Assembly (NCBI GenBank): GCA_027858355.1
Contig: JAQICW010000627.1
Span: 1 to 6,597, forward strand
DNA from: Desulfobacula sp.
GTDB taxonomy: Bacteria > Desulfobacterota > Desulfobacteria > Desulfobacterales > Desulfobacteraceae
DNA length: 6,597 bases
Direction: 5' to 3'
Part shown: piece after piece, positions 1-6,210 of the stretch
How positions within the stretch are numbered: the stretch's first letter is position 1
How the letters are laid out: each line of letters begins with the position of its first letter
Position numbers and translations under genes: made by a program
Notes under the pieces: model-generated
Database searches by the model: none
Seen by the model: only the letters and a program-made list of their open reading frames with translations
Told to the model about the DNA's origin: nothing

Positions 1-161
1 TATTAATTTTGATCTGGACTAAATTAAAATCAAACTGCCACCGAATTAGTAGTCCCTTTTGTCGGCAACGATTGACACAATATCTTATAATCTCTTAAAC
101 AAAAATACTCCTTTTAAAAAAAATCAAACTGGTGCGCTTAAATATCATGATTTTGTAGTTA

Positions 162-176
162 TTGTCAATTTGATAA
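162..176. promoter_or_regulatory. Operator-like palindrome just upstream of the candidate -35
   Basis: TTGTCAA (162-168) and TTGATAA (170-176) form an inverted repeat with one mismatched pair around a single central base. The site ends 5 nt before the TTGACA -35 element, where a repressor or activator dimer could act. A second near-palindrome, centred on ATCATGAT (144-151) and extending imperfectly to 141-154, lies 10 nt further upstream. No regulator gene is nearby and short palindromes are frequent in AT-rich DNA, so this is only a candidate. Confidence 0.2.
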
Positions 177-181
177 CTTGC

Positions 182-210
182 TTGACATCCATAACTCTAA
201 ATATAATTAT
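182..210 (+). promoter_or_regulatory. Candidate sigma70-type promoter for the importer operon
   Basis: A perfect -35 hexamer, TTGACA, lies at 182-187. With the standard 17-nt spacer the -10 would be AATTAT (205-210), matching TATAAT at four of six positions. A perfect TATAAT sits at 202-207, but its spacer would be only 14 nt. Either way transcription would start near 215-220, leaving a leader of about 75-80 nt before the lipoprotein gene. This is inferred from consensus matching in AT-rich DNA, where -10 like strings are common. Confidence 0.4.
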
Positions 211-258
211 AACAATATTATGATATGGGTTGAGTTCATATAACACATTGATACCATA

Positions 259-278
259 AAAAATTCTATTCAATTTTT
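259..278 (+). other. AT-only stem in the leader before the first gene
   Basis: AAAAATT (259-265) and AATTTTT (272-278) are perfect complements around a 6-nt loop. The stem ends 2 nt before the AAAGG (281-285) that is the likely ribosome binding site of the lipoprotein gene. All seven pairs are A-T, so the stem would be weak, and no regulatory function can be claimed. Confidence 0.2.
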
Positions 279-294
279 CAAAAGGTTAGAGGCG

Positions 295-1626
295 ATGGAA
301 ATTGTCAAAAAGACAATTTGGCTTTTAAGCACTTGTCTGATTATATCAGTTCTTTACGGATGTCCGGAAAAGCCGGATGAAACACAAGAAAAAACCAGGA
401 CACCTGAAAACAGAAAAGTAGTTAGTGCCTGGGCGCATCATGGCAAACCGGAGGAGTGGAAAACAATTCAGGAACAGGTGGAAAGCTTCAACCAGTCTCA
501 ACAGGAAATTAGAATTGATTTGGTTGAAATTGCAGAAGGGAATTATAACACGCAAGTTCAGTCTGCCGCGATTGCAGGTAAACTTCCGGAAATCCTGGAG
601 TTTGATGGTCCTTTGCTGGCAAATTATGTTTGGAAAGGATATTTTAAACCTCTTGAAAGCCTGATTTCCCCTGAAATCCGTTCTTCTCTTCTCCCTTCAA
701 TTATTGAGCAGGGCACATATCAGGACAAACTATATTCAGTGGGCACTTTTGATTCAGGATTGGCACTCTATGGAAACCTTGAAATGCTCAAGGCGGTTGA
801 TGCCAGAATCCCTAAAGGTATCGCTGATGCATGGTCTGTTGATGAATTCAGTGATTTGCTCAAACAACTTTCAGAGCAAAACAAACAAAATGGAAAACCA
901 GGATATGCTCTGGACATAAAACAGGATTATAAGGGAGAATGGTGGACATACGGATTTTATCCAGCATTGATCAGCGGAGGCGCCGGACTAATTAACACGG
1001 TCAATTACCAGTCTGCTGACAATGTGCTCAATTCCAAGGTTGCTGTTGCTGTGCTTCAGCATTTCCAGGATTGGATGCAAAAAGGATACATTGCACCGAA
1101 CACAGATGGACGGGCATTCATTAACAAACGGGTGGCCTTGTCCTGGGTGGGCCATTGGGAATATCCTCGATATAGTGATGCCATAGGTGAACATCTTAAT
1201 CTGATACCCCTGCCGGATTTTGGCAGCGGAACCCGTACTGCCATGGGAACGTGGTGCTGGGCAATTACCAGGAACTGCAAGACTCCCAAAGCAGCAGGAA
1301 AATTCCTTGAATTCTTGTTACGCGATCAGGAAGTGCTTGCAATTATCAAAGCAAACGGTGCAGTGCCTGGAACAAAAACAGCGGTCGCAAAATCAGAGTT
1401 GTATCAAGCCCAGGGAATGCTTTCCCTTTTTGTTGCGCAATTGCGCACATGTGCGGTACCAAGGGCAAAGACTCCGGCCTATCCTGTTATTACGTCAGTA
1501 TTCCAGGAAACAATGATCAACATACTGGATGGTGCTGATGTTGAGAAAGCACTTGACCGAGCTGTCCAGATCATTGACGAGACAATTAAACAAAATGAAG
1601 GCTACCGCTTTCCCGACAAAAAATAG
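295..1626 (+). CDS. Sugar ABC transporter substrate-binding lipoprotein (SBP_bac_1 type)
   Basis: This 443-residue protein is the extracytoplasmic receptor of the importer encoded downstream. It should capture a sugar or sugar derivative and deliver it to the permease pair. Residues 1-23 form a lipoprotein signal: KK at 5-6, a hydrophobic core, then a lipobox LYGC with Cys23 as the predicted lipidated residue. The mature part resembles family 1 solute-binding proteins of CUT1 transporters: an early SAWAHHGKPEEW strand followed by a VESFNQSQ helix, the LPEILEFDGPLLANYVWKGY segment, and in the C-terminal half GHWEYPR, MGTWCWAI and NGAVPGTKTA. Its length is normal for the family. The ATG at 295 is preceded by AAAGG 9 nt upstream; the AGAGG at 288-292 is too close to act alone. 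An 8-bp inverted repeat covers the first codons. The family call is secure, but the substrate is unknown because no catabolic genes are present. Confidence 0.93.
   Translation: MEIVKKTIWLLSTCLIISVLYGCPEKPDETQEKTRTPENRKVVSAWAHHGKPEEWKTIQEQVESFNQSQQEIRIDLVEIAEGNYNTQVQSAAIAGKLPEILEFDGPLLANYVWKGYFKPLESLISPEIRSSLLPSIIEQGTYQDKLYSVGTFDSGLALYGNLEMLKAVDARIPKGIADAWSVDEFSDLLKQLSEQNKQNGKPGYALDIKQDYKGEWWTYGFYPALISGGAGLINTVNYQSADNVLNSKVAVAVLQHFQDWMQKGYIAPNTDGRAFINKRVALSWVGHWEYPRYSDAIGEHLNLIPLPDFGSGTRTAMGTWCWAITRNCKTPKAAGKFLEFLLRDQEVLAIIKANGAVPGTKTAVAKSELYQAQGMLSLFVAQLRTCAVPRAKTPAYPVITSVFQETMINILDGADVEKALDRAVQIIDETIKQNEGYRFPDKK
299..319 (+). other. Perfect inverted repeat over the first codons of the lipoprotein gene
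   Basis: AAATTGTC (299-306) and GACAATTT (312-319) are exact reverse complements separated by AAAAA. The repeat starts 2 nt after the ATG and could form an 8-bp hairpin in the mRNA within the ribosome footprint, or act as a DNA-level operator. Part of it simply encodes the Lys-Lys of the signal peptide, so chance is possible. Confidence 0.35.
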
Positions 1627-1643
1627 AGATAAGGGATCTTAAG

Positions 1644-2546
1644 ATGGCACTTTCACAAAGTACAAAGGACTCTGTAGCTGCCTGGTCAATGTCCTTGCCC
1701 GCTATCGCCTGTCTGTTCCTTTTTATGGTGGCACCTTTCATCCTATCCGTCATCTTAAGCTTAACCAGCTATCAATTAAATTCACCATTGCCGGTTCGCT
1801 GGGTGGGGTTTGATAACTATGTCAGCCTGTTCACAATTTCTGATTTTCCACGGGCGATGCTGAACAATGTGATATTCACTGCTGTTGTTGTTCCATTACA
1901 AATCATCCTGGCATTGATCTTTGCTCTCCTGGTCAATCAGCGACTTAAGGGTATGATTGTTTTCAGAACCCTTTTTTTTATGCCGGTTATTTATCCCATG
2001 GCACTGGTTTCCATTGTATGGGGGCTGATTTTTGCTCCGGGGCAAACCGGGGTAATGAACCAGATTCTTGAACTATTATCGGCTGGACTTTGGAATGCGA
2101 ATATTGGAATTTTACACAATAAATATTACGCGCTCCCCTGTATCATGGTGATATCAATATGGCAGGGGGTTGGTTTTCAAATGGTTATTCTGCTGGCCGC
2201 CTTACAAAGTATTTCGGAAACGCTTTATGAGGCTGCGCGTATAGACAGGGCAGGCAAGTGGTCCAGATTCTGGTATATTACACTCCCGCAGCTTCGGAAT
2301 GGCCTGATTTTTGTTGCAGTGGTAACCACTATTCTCTCCTTCCGACTTTTTGATCAGGTTTGGATACTGACCCAGGGTGGACCTGAAAATGCAACGGCAA
2401 CCATGATGTATGAAGTATACCAGGCGTCCAGAGAACGAAACCAGATCGGACTTGGTTCTTCCATGACTGTCATCTTTTTCATCTTTGTCTGGATCATTGC
2501 AATGATTCAACATTATGGAATAAAGCAGTGCCGGGAGATCCTATAA
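1644..2546 (+). CDS. Sugar ABC transporter permease, MalF/UgpA type
   Basis: This 300-residue inner-membrane protein is the first of two permeases forming the transport channel. About six membrane segments can be read, near residues 17-41, 72-96, 107-128, 163-186, 216-235 and 269-288. The cytoplasmic EAA loop that docks on the ATPase begins at Glu196 (EAARIDRAGKW, then ITLPQL). The LTQGGPENATATMMYEVY stretch after segment 5 is typical of MalF-like CUT1 permeases. It lacks the large periplasmic insertion of Escherichia coli MalF and so is closer to UgpA in size. The ATG at 1644 has AAGGGA (1631-1636) 7 nt upstream and lies 17 nt after the lipoprotein stop. One oddity is that the EAA motif has Arg202 where the usual Gly follows Asp. 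The family call is secure; the substrate is not known. Confidence 0.93.
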   Translation: MALSQSTKDSVAAWSMSLPAIACLFLFMVAPFILSVILSLTSYQLNSPLPVRWVGFDNYVSLFTISDFPRAMLNNVIFTAVVVPLQIILALIFALLVNQRLKGMIVFRTLFFMPVIYPMALVSIVWGLIFAPGQTGVMNQILELLSAGLWNANIGILHNKYYALPCIMVISIWQGVGFQMVILLAALQSISETLYEAARIDRAGKWSRFWYITLPQLRNGLIFVAVVTTILSFRLFDQVWILTQGGPENATATMMYEVYQASRERNQIGLGSSMTVIFFIFVWIIAMIQHYGIKQCREIL

Positions 2547-3367
2547 TGCTGAAGCGATTTCTCTCATATACTTTATTGATTCTTATCACAATTGTTTTTG
2601 TGACCCCGGTAATATTTATGATCGTAGCAAGTTTCAAACCTGACGATCAGATCCTGGTTCAGGGTATTGGTATCAGGGCTTTCTTTCCCCGGGAAGTAAC
2701 ATTGTCAAACTATCGATCTGTCCTTGGGCAGCTTGATTTTCTGCACTTTTTGTGGAATTCGGTATTCATTGTCGGTTCCATTGTCTTTGTCGGTCTAATT
2801 GTCAATAGTATGGCAGGTTATGCCTTATCCCGTCTGAAGTGGTACGGACGGAAGGCTGTGCTTGCCGTGATTATTGCCATCCTCGTTGTCCCCTATGAGG
2901 CAGTGGCTGTACCATTGTTTTTTGAAATGACCTTGTTAGGCTGGACAAATAGTTACCAGGCACAGATTATACCGTTTATAGCAAATCCATTTTCTATTTA
3001 CCTTTTTTATACATTCTTCAACAGCCTACCAAAAGAGCTTGATGAAGCTGCCCGGATGGACGGGGCAAGTCCCTTAAAAATTTATATCTATATTATCGTA
3101 CCACTTGCGAGGCCAGCATTCGCATCAGTAGCGATTCTCACTTTTCTTCTGCATTGGGGCTTTTTTCTCTGGCCATTGATGGTCACCTATGGTCCAGACT
3201 ACCAGCCTTTGCCGGTGGCTTTAGGCTTTTTTTCGGCAAACAAGCCGGTTCAATGGGGTGACATCATGGCGTTTTGCACGCTAATGATTCTTCCGGTTCT
3301 GATCATTTTTCTGGTTTTTCAGAAAGGTTTTATCCAGGGCATTGCCATGGCCGGGACGAAAGGGTGA
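2546..3367 (+). CDS. Sugar ABC transporter permease, MalG/UgpE type
   Basis: This is the second channel-forming permease, an inner-membrane protein of 273 residues with about six hydrophobic segments. The first begins almost at the N-terminus, followed by the SFKP motif common after segment 1 of MalG-type proteins. The EAA loop starts at Glu167 (EAARMDGASPLKIY, then IIVPLARPAF) and keeps the canonical Asp-Gly pair. The C-terminus, FIQGIAMAGTKG, resembles the usual end of this family. The chosen start is the ATG at 2546, which overlaps the preceding stop by 1 nt (TAATG) and has GGGAG (2533-2537) 8 nt upstream. A GTG at 2528 would add six residues but lies upstream of that ribosome binding site. 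The 1-nt overlap suggests translational coupling and equal production of the two permeases, which must pair one to one. Confidence 0.93.
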   Translation: MLKRFLSYTLLILITIVFVTPVIFMIVASFKPDDQILVQGIGIRAFFPREVTLSNYRSVLGQLDFLHFLWNSVFIVGSIVFVGLIVNSMAGYALSRLKWYGRKAVLAVIIAILVVPYEAVAVPLFFEMTLLGWTNSYQAQIIPFIANPFSIYLFYTFFNSLPKELDEAARMDGASPLKIYIYIIVPLARPAFASVAILTFLLHWGFFLWPLMVTYGPDYQPLPVALGFFSANKPVQWGDIMAFCTLMILPVLIIFLVFQKGFIQGIAMAGTKG

Positions 3368-3373
3368 TTTCCT

Positions 3374-4558
3374 GTGGCGACAATAGATTTTAAAGGTGTA
3401 AATAAGATATTCAACAATGGCATGCACGCTGTTCGCAATTTTACGCTTCACGTCAAAGATGGTGAAATGATCGTACTTGTGGGGCCGTCAGGATGCGGAA
3501 AATCTACACTTTTGCGTATGGTGGCCGGTTTAGAAATCCAATCTTCAGGAGAGATCCTGCTGAAGGGAAAGCCAATGAGTCACCTGCCAGTTGAACAACG
3601 GGACGTCGCCATGGTCTTTCAAAATTATGCACTTTATCCTCACATGACGGTCCATAACAACCTTGCTTTCCCTCTCAAGATGATGAAAATCAAAACATCA
3701 CGAATTCGTAGACGGGTGCAGAAAATAGCAGATCTTTTGAGATTAGGTAGATACCTGGACTATAAGCCGAGTCAACTCTCCGGGGGACAACGTCAGCGCG
3801 TTGCCATGGGAAGAGCATTGGTCAGAGAACCGGATGTCTTTCTGATGGACGAACCCCTGTCCAACCTGGATGCCAAATTAAGGGTACAGATGCGTGGCGA
3901 GATTACCCATCTTCAGAAACGGCTGGGTACAACCACGATTTATGTGACACATGACCAGATTGAAGCAATGACAATGGGTGATCGCCTTGTCGTTATCAAG
4001 GAAGGCGTTCTGCAGCAAGTCGGCAATCCCCAGGAGATCTACATGCATCCGTCGAATGTTTTTGTTGCAACCTTCATCGGCAGCCCCAGTATGAATCTTT
4101 TGTGGACAACGGTTTCCAATAAGCAATCAGAAAAACCAGGGTTTGATCTGGGTGGAATTCATTTGACAATTCCCAAAGAAATTCCTGGATGGAAAAAAGA
4201 ATTTAAAGATAAAGGGCTGGTTATCGGGTTGCGGCCGGAATCTTTTGTTTCCCCTGATGATGTTCCGAAATCACAACATTTGGAGGTGACAATATCTCAT
4301 ATCGAAGAAATGGGCCATGAATTGATTGTCTATTTTGAGATACCGGTTAATCCTTTTCCAGAGTCTATTATGGAGAAACTGGTTCCAGACCTTTCAAAGC
4401 TCTCAAAAGCCCAAAAAAAGTCGATATACTGCTGCGGCAAGTCAACCTTGGCGGCACGACTGCCCCCCCTGTTTCACTTTAAACGCGGAGAGACAATTAC
4501 TCTGGGCATAAAAACAGAAGACTGTTATTTCTTTAACCAAAATGGAGATGCACTTTAA
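3374..4558 (+). CDS. ABC transporter ATP-binding protein, MalK/UgpC/MsmX type
   Basis: This 394-residue cytoplasmic ATPase would work as a homodimer docked on the EAA loops of the two permeases. All nucleotide-binding motifs are intact: Walker A GPSGCGKST (37-45), Q-loop Gln83, signature LSGGQ (135-139), Walker B VFLMDEP with catalytic Glu160, D-loop SNLD (163-166) and switch His193. Residues from about 235 to the end form the OB-fold/TOBE regulatory extension typical of MalK-like proteins, including the GLRPESF stretch, so its length is normal. The start is GTG at 3374, with AAAGGG 9 nt upstream inside the end of the preceding gene; the gap is 6 nt. Annotation pipelines often call such proteins UgpC, but that name does not establish glycerol-3-phosphate as substrate. 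The C-terminal domain is the least conserved part, with a CCGK stretch near residue 350. Confidence 0.95.
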   Translation: MATIDFKGVNKIFNNGMHAVRNFTLHVKDGEMIVLVGPSGCGKSTLLRMVAGLEIQSSGEILLKGKPMSHLPVEQRDVAMVFQNYALYPHMTVHNNLAFPLKMMKIKTSRIRRRVQKIADLLRLGRYLDYKPSQLSGGQRQRVAMGRALVREPDVFLMDEPLSNLDAKLRVQMRGEITHLQKRLGTTTIYVTHDQIEAMTMGDRLVVIKEGVLQQVGNPQEIYMHPSNVFVATFIGSPSMNLLWTTVSNKQSEKPGFDLGGIHLTIPKEIPGWKKEFKDKGLVIGLRPESFVSPDDVPKSQHLEVTISHIEEMGHELIVYFEIPVNPFPESIMEKLVPDLSKLSKAQKKSIYCCGKSTLAARLPPLFHFKRGETITLGIKTEDCYFFNQNGDAL

Positions 4559-4603
4559 AGTTACAGCGGCAGTTAAGGTGAGTTTTCCACCCCACTTCCC
4601 CCG

Positions 4604-4660
4604 GGCCTATGGCCTATCAACCTTGTAGTCTTCAAGGAGTCTATAGTCTATAACCTAACC
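4604..4660 (+). repeat. Degenerate heptad repeats centred on CTAT
   Basis: GGCCTAT occurs twice in tandem (4604-4617). After a 21-nt interruption, AGTCTAT occurs twice in tandem (4638-4651), followed by AACCTAA in the same 7-nt step. Within the interruption, CCTTG (4621-4625) and CAAGG (4633-4637) could pair as a 5-bp stem. The pattern looks like a decayed 7-bp tandem repeat. Its function is unknown. Confidence 0.45.
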
Positions 4661-4671
4661 TGGACAAGCCA

Positions 4672-4686
4672 GAACCAAAAAGGTTC
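4672..4686 (+). terminator. Small hairpin, weak terminator candidate after the importer operon
   Basis: GAACC (4672-4676) and GGTTC (4682-4686) pair around AAAAA, and the stem is followed by CATTTAATAA rather than a clean T run. It lies 114 nt after the ATPase stop and is the nearest reasonable candidate for ending the operon transcript. The 5-bp stem and broken T tract make intrinsic termination doubtful. Confidence 0.2.
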
Positions 4687-4775
4687 CATTTAATAATTAG
4701 CGAATGTATAATGAATATCCAATTATAAGGATTTGGTCAATACCCGTTCCGGTCTGATCACCTTGCAATCGCTGA

Positions 4776-4900
4776 TTTTGATCATTTTACAAACTCTACC
4801 CTCACTTCATTTGAACAGCAAAACTCGTTCGCTTCGCTCCCTCAGACAGTTGCTGTTCCAGACATTCCGTTCGGTAAGAGTTTGTAAAAAATGATCAAAA
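4776..4900. repeat. Nested imperfect palindrome of about 125 bp upstream of the orphan-family gene
   Basis: The outer arms are 4776-4800 and 4873-4900. TTTTGATCATTTT on the left is the exact complement of the right arm's AAAATGATCAAAA end, and ACAAACTCT complements AGAGTTTGT. The arms differ only by a 2-nt and a 1-nt length change. Nested around nearly the same centre is a perfect 9-bp repeat, GAACAGCAA (4813-4821) with TTGCTGTTC (4850-4858). Between them is a loop containing CTCGTTCGCTTCGCTC. Together they could fold into a long hairpin or cruciform. The structure ends 65 nt before the next gene's start. It could be an element end, a recombination site or a transcript-end structure; the sequence alone does not decide. 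Confidence 0.7.
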
Positions 4901-4951
4901 AATACGCTATTTACAAGGCAATCAAACCTCCACTAGAAACCGTGCCTACCC

Positions 4952-4960
4952 AAAGGAGGT
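4952..4960 (+). promoter_or_regulatory. Strong ribosome binding site fixing the start at 4966
   Basis: AAAGGAGGT is a near-perfect Shine-Dalgarno and lies 5 nt before the ATG at 4966 (6 nt from the last G of AGGAGG). It settles the start codon against an in-frame ATG at 4891, which lies inside the palindrome arm and has no ribosome binding site. Confidence 0.85.
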
Positions 4961-4965
4961 CAATT

Positions 4966-6117
4966 ATGCTTTTTACAGAACGATACTCCAAACAAATATC
5001 TGGCGTTTTGCATTGTTATGATCGTGTCATTATTCAAGGTACCATTCCAGGAATCTGTTATGCAAAAGGAATGACCAGTTATCTTTACGCAAATAAAATA
5101 AGAATTTTTGATTATCCAATATTTGCTGCTCCTTTCAAAGATGAAGTCCGAAACAATGCTGAGGAAATAGCTTTAAATAATGGAATCAAGATTCAATTTA
5201 TCCCAAAGAGGACTATTCGGAAAGAAAAAATAATTAAAAACATCATTGAGGAAAGAGGTACTCATTCTGGGCTTGTTCATATTATTTCGGCCATGGAGTC
5301 TTGTCCTTCATACAAACCCTGGCACAATAAAAAGACTGGCAAAACATATCTGAAGTCAGCACAGGGAAAATGTTTACATTATTATTTTTATTTCATTGAT
5401 GAGGACATGGGGCTTTGTTATGTCAGGGTTCCCACATGGTGTCCGTTTCGATTACAAATTTACTTTAATGGTCACAATGTCCTTGATTCTGCTATGAAAC
5501 AAAAAGGCATTCAAAGTGTAATACGGGACAACGCAATCATGAAAACAGAATCGTTCGAGTCTGCTCAAAAAATCAGTGATGGTCTAAATATTGTTCAGAT
5601 TCATGAAAAGCTAAATGAATTTGCAAATTATTATTGCCCCGTTATCAAACATTTCCCTATGGGTTATCATTGGAGTATCATGCAAGTTGAGTATGCGACA
5701 GATATTATTTTTAAACGTCAAGAAGATTTGAAATCGATTTATGAAAATTTAACCCGCACTGCTATTCACTCAGTCAAACCGGAAAACATCGCCACCTTTC
5801 TTGGTCGAAAACTTACTCCACAATATCAAGATGAAATGGGCAATAATTTTTCTACAAGGATAGAGGGAACGTGCATCAAATTTAGAATGGGGTCCACTTC
5901 AATAAAAATGTATGATAAACACTGCATCATCCTCAGGATAGAAACGACGACCAATGATGTCTCTTTTTTTAGGCACTACCGAACGGTAGAACATCGTGAT
6001 GGAACAAGCTCAAGGAAACTGACAGGCATGAAGAAGGGTCTGTACAGTTTGGGACCTTTAACCGGCATACTCTTGAATGCAAACAAACGGGGGCGTGAAA
6101 GGCAAAAGGGGGCTTAA
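4966..6117 (+). CDS. Uncharacterised multicopy-family protein, apparently C-terminally truncated
   Basis: This 383-residue protein belongs to a family I recall as widespread and often multicopy in Deltaproteobacteria and some other phyla, without assigned function. No signal peptide or membrane segment is visible. Conserved-looking blocks are YSKQISGVLHCYDR (7-20) with GT at 25-26, CYAKGMTSYLY (31-41), HYYFYFIDEDMGLCYVRVPTW (138-158) followed by FNGHN (167-171), YHWSIMQVEYATD (234-246) and SIKMYDKHCIILRIETTTND (312-331). Full-length relatives, as I remember them, continue past an N-R-R-Y-L-E-like segment into a C-terminal winged-helix region. Here the match stops at NANKR and a short tail GRERQKGA follows, so about 100 residues seem missing. 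The tail is basic. Base composition is more AT-rich than in the importer operon. With the palindrome upstream this suggests an acquired or mobile unit, but no transposase catalytic motif is recognised. Confidence 0.75.
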   Translation: MLFTERYSKQISGVLHCYDRVIIQGTIPGICYAKGMTSYLYANKIRIFDYPIFAAPFKDEVRNNAEEIALNNGIKIQFIPKRTIRKEKIIKNIIEERGTHSGLVHIISAMESCPSYKPWHNKKTGKTYLKSAQGKCLHYYFYFIDEDMGLCYVRVPTWCPFRLQIYFNGHNVLDSAMKQKGIQSVIRDNAIMKTESFESAQKISDGLNIVQIHEKLNEFANYYCPVIKHFPMGYHWSIMQVEYATDIIFKRQEDLKSIYENLTRTAIHSVKPENIATFLGRKLTPQYQDEMGNNFSTRIEGTCIKFRMGSTSIKMYDKHCIILRIETTTNDVSFFRHYRTVEHRDGTSSRKLTGMKKGLYSLGPLTGILLNANKRGRERQKGA

Positions 6118-6122
6118 GGTGA

Positions 6123-6146
6123 AATAAAAAAGTTGCATTTTTTATT
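6123..6146 (+). terminator. AT-only inverted repeat after the orphan-family gene
   Basis: AATAAAAAA (6123-6131) and TTTTTTATT (6138-6146) are perfect complements around the loop GTTGCA, 6 nt after the stop codon. The T-rich right arm resembles a bidirectional AT-rich terminator, although a stem without G-C pairs would be weak. It could equally mark the edge of the inserted segment. A short direct repeat, TCATAGTT, follows at 6148-6155 and 6166-6173. Confidence 0.35.
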
Positions 6147-6210
6147 GTCATAGTTTAATAACCTTTCATAGTTGTTTATTCAAGACTTAATTGAGTTAAA
6201 AGGAATAGCA

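Larger units (their letters stand above)
1..294. other. Non-coding leader region upstream of the ABC importer operon
   Basis: No convincing gene is visible on either strand here: all frames are interrupted by stops and no start has both a ribosome binding site and a useful open frame. The stretch is strongly AT-rich. It contains a candidate promoter (TTGACA at 182-187), two small palindromes (141-154 and 162-176), the 12-mer AAAATCAAACTG at 26-37 and again at 120-131, and an AT hairpin (259-278) immediately before the first gene. It most likely serves as the control region of the importer operon. There is no divergent regulator gene inside the window. Confidence 0.6.
4559..4965. other. Intergenic region rich in short repeats and palindromes
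   Basis: No gene is supported between the ATPase stop and the start at 4966. From left to right it holds CTAT-centred heptad repeats (4604-4660), a small hairpin (4672-4686), an isolated TATAAT (4707-4712) without a convincing -35, a long nested palindrome (4776-4900) and a strong ribosome binding site (4952-4960). The importer operon has no clear intrinsic terminator here. The repeats suggest a recombination-prone junction between the operon and the accessory gene. Confidence 0.6.

Noticed and set aside
72..91. Promoter made of TTGACA (72-77) and TATAAT (86-91)
   Set aside because: The spacer is only 8 nt, far too short for a sigma70 promoter, although each hexamer is perfect.
26..131. 12-mer AAAATCAAACTG at 26-37 and 120-131 as a repeated regulator site
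   Set aside because: The repeat is exact, but about one such 12-mer pair is expected by chance in the whole window, the spacing is 94 bp and the motif is not palindromic. Noted in the leader entry only.
2202..2513. Antisense open frame opposite the first permease, and another at 3878-4126 opposite the ATPase
   Set aside because: Both lie entirely within well-supported genes, have no recognisable domains, and are explained by the coding constraints of the sense strand.
2528..2545. GTG at 2528 as start of the second permease
   Set aside because: GGGAG at 2533-2537 is correctly placed for the ATG at 2546, and the TAATG junction is a common coupled arrangement.
4891..4965. Upstream ATG at 4891 as start of the orphan-family gene
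   Set aside because: It lies inside the palindrome's right arm, has no ribosome binding site, and the added 25 residues precede a near-perfect Shine-Dalgarno placed for the ATG at 4966.
4559..4965. CRISPR array or tRNA gene in the repeat-rich gap
   Set aside because: The repeats are only 7 nt with no regular spacers, and no cloverleaf with T-arm or anticodon features could be traced.
4776..6117. REP element with a RAYT-type (HUH) transposase
   Set aside because: The palindrome is reminiscent of REP-like DNA, but the protein shows no HUH motif with the catalytic Tyr arrangement of Y1 transposases, so the name cannot be applied.
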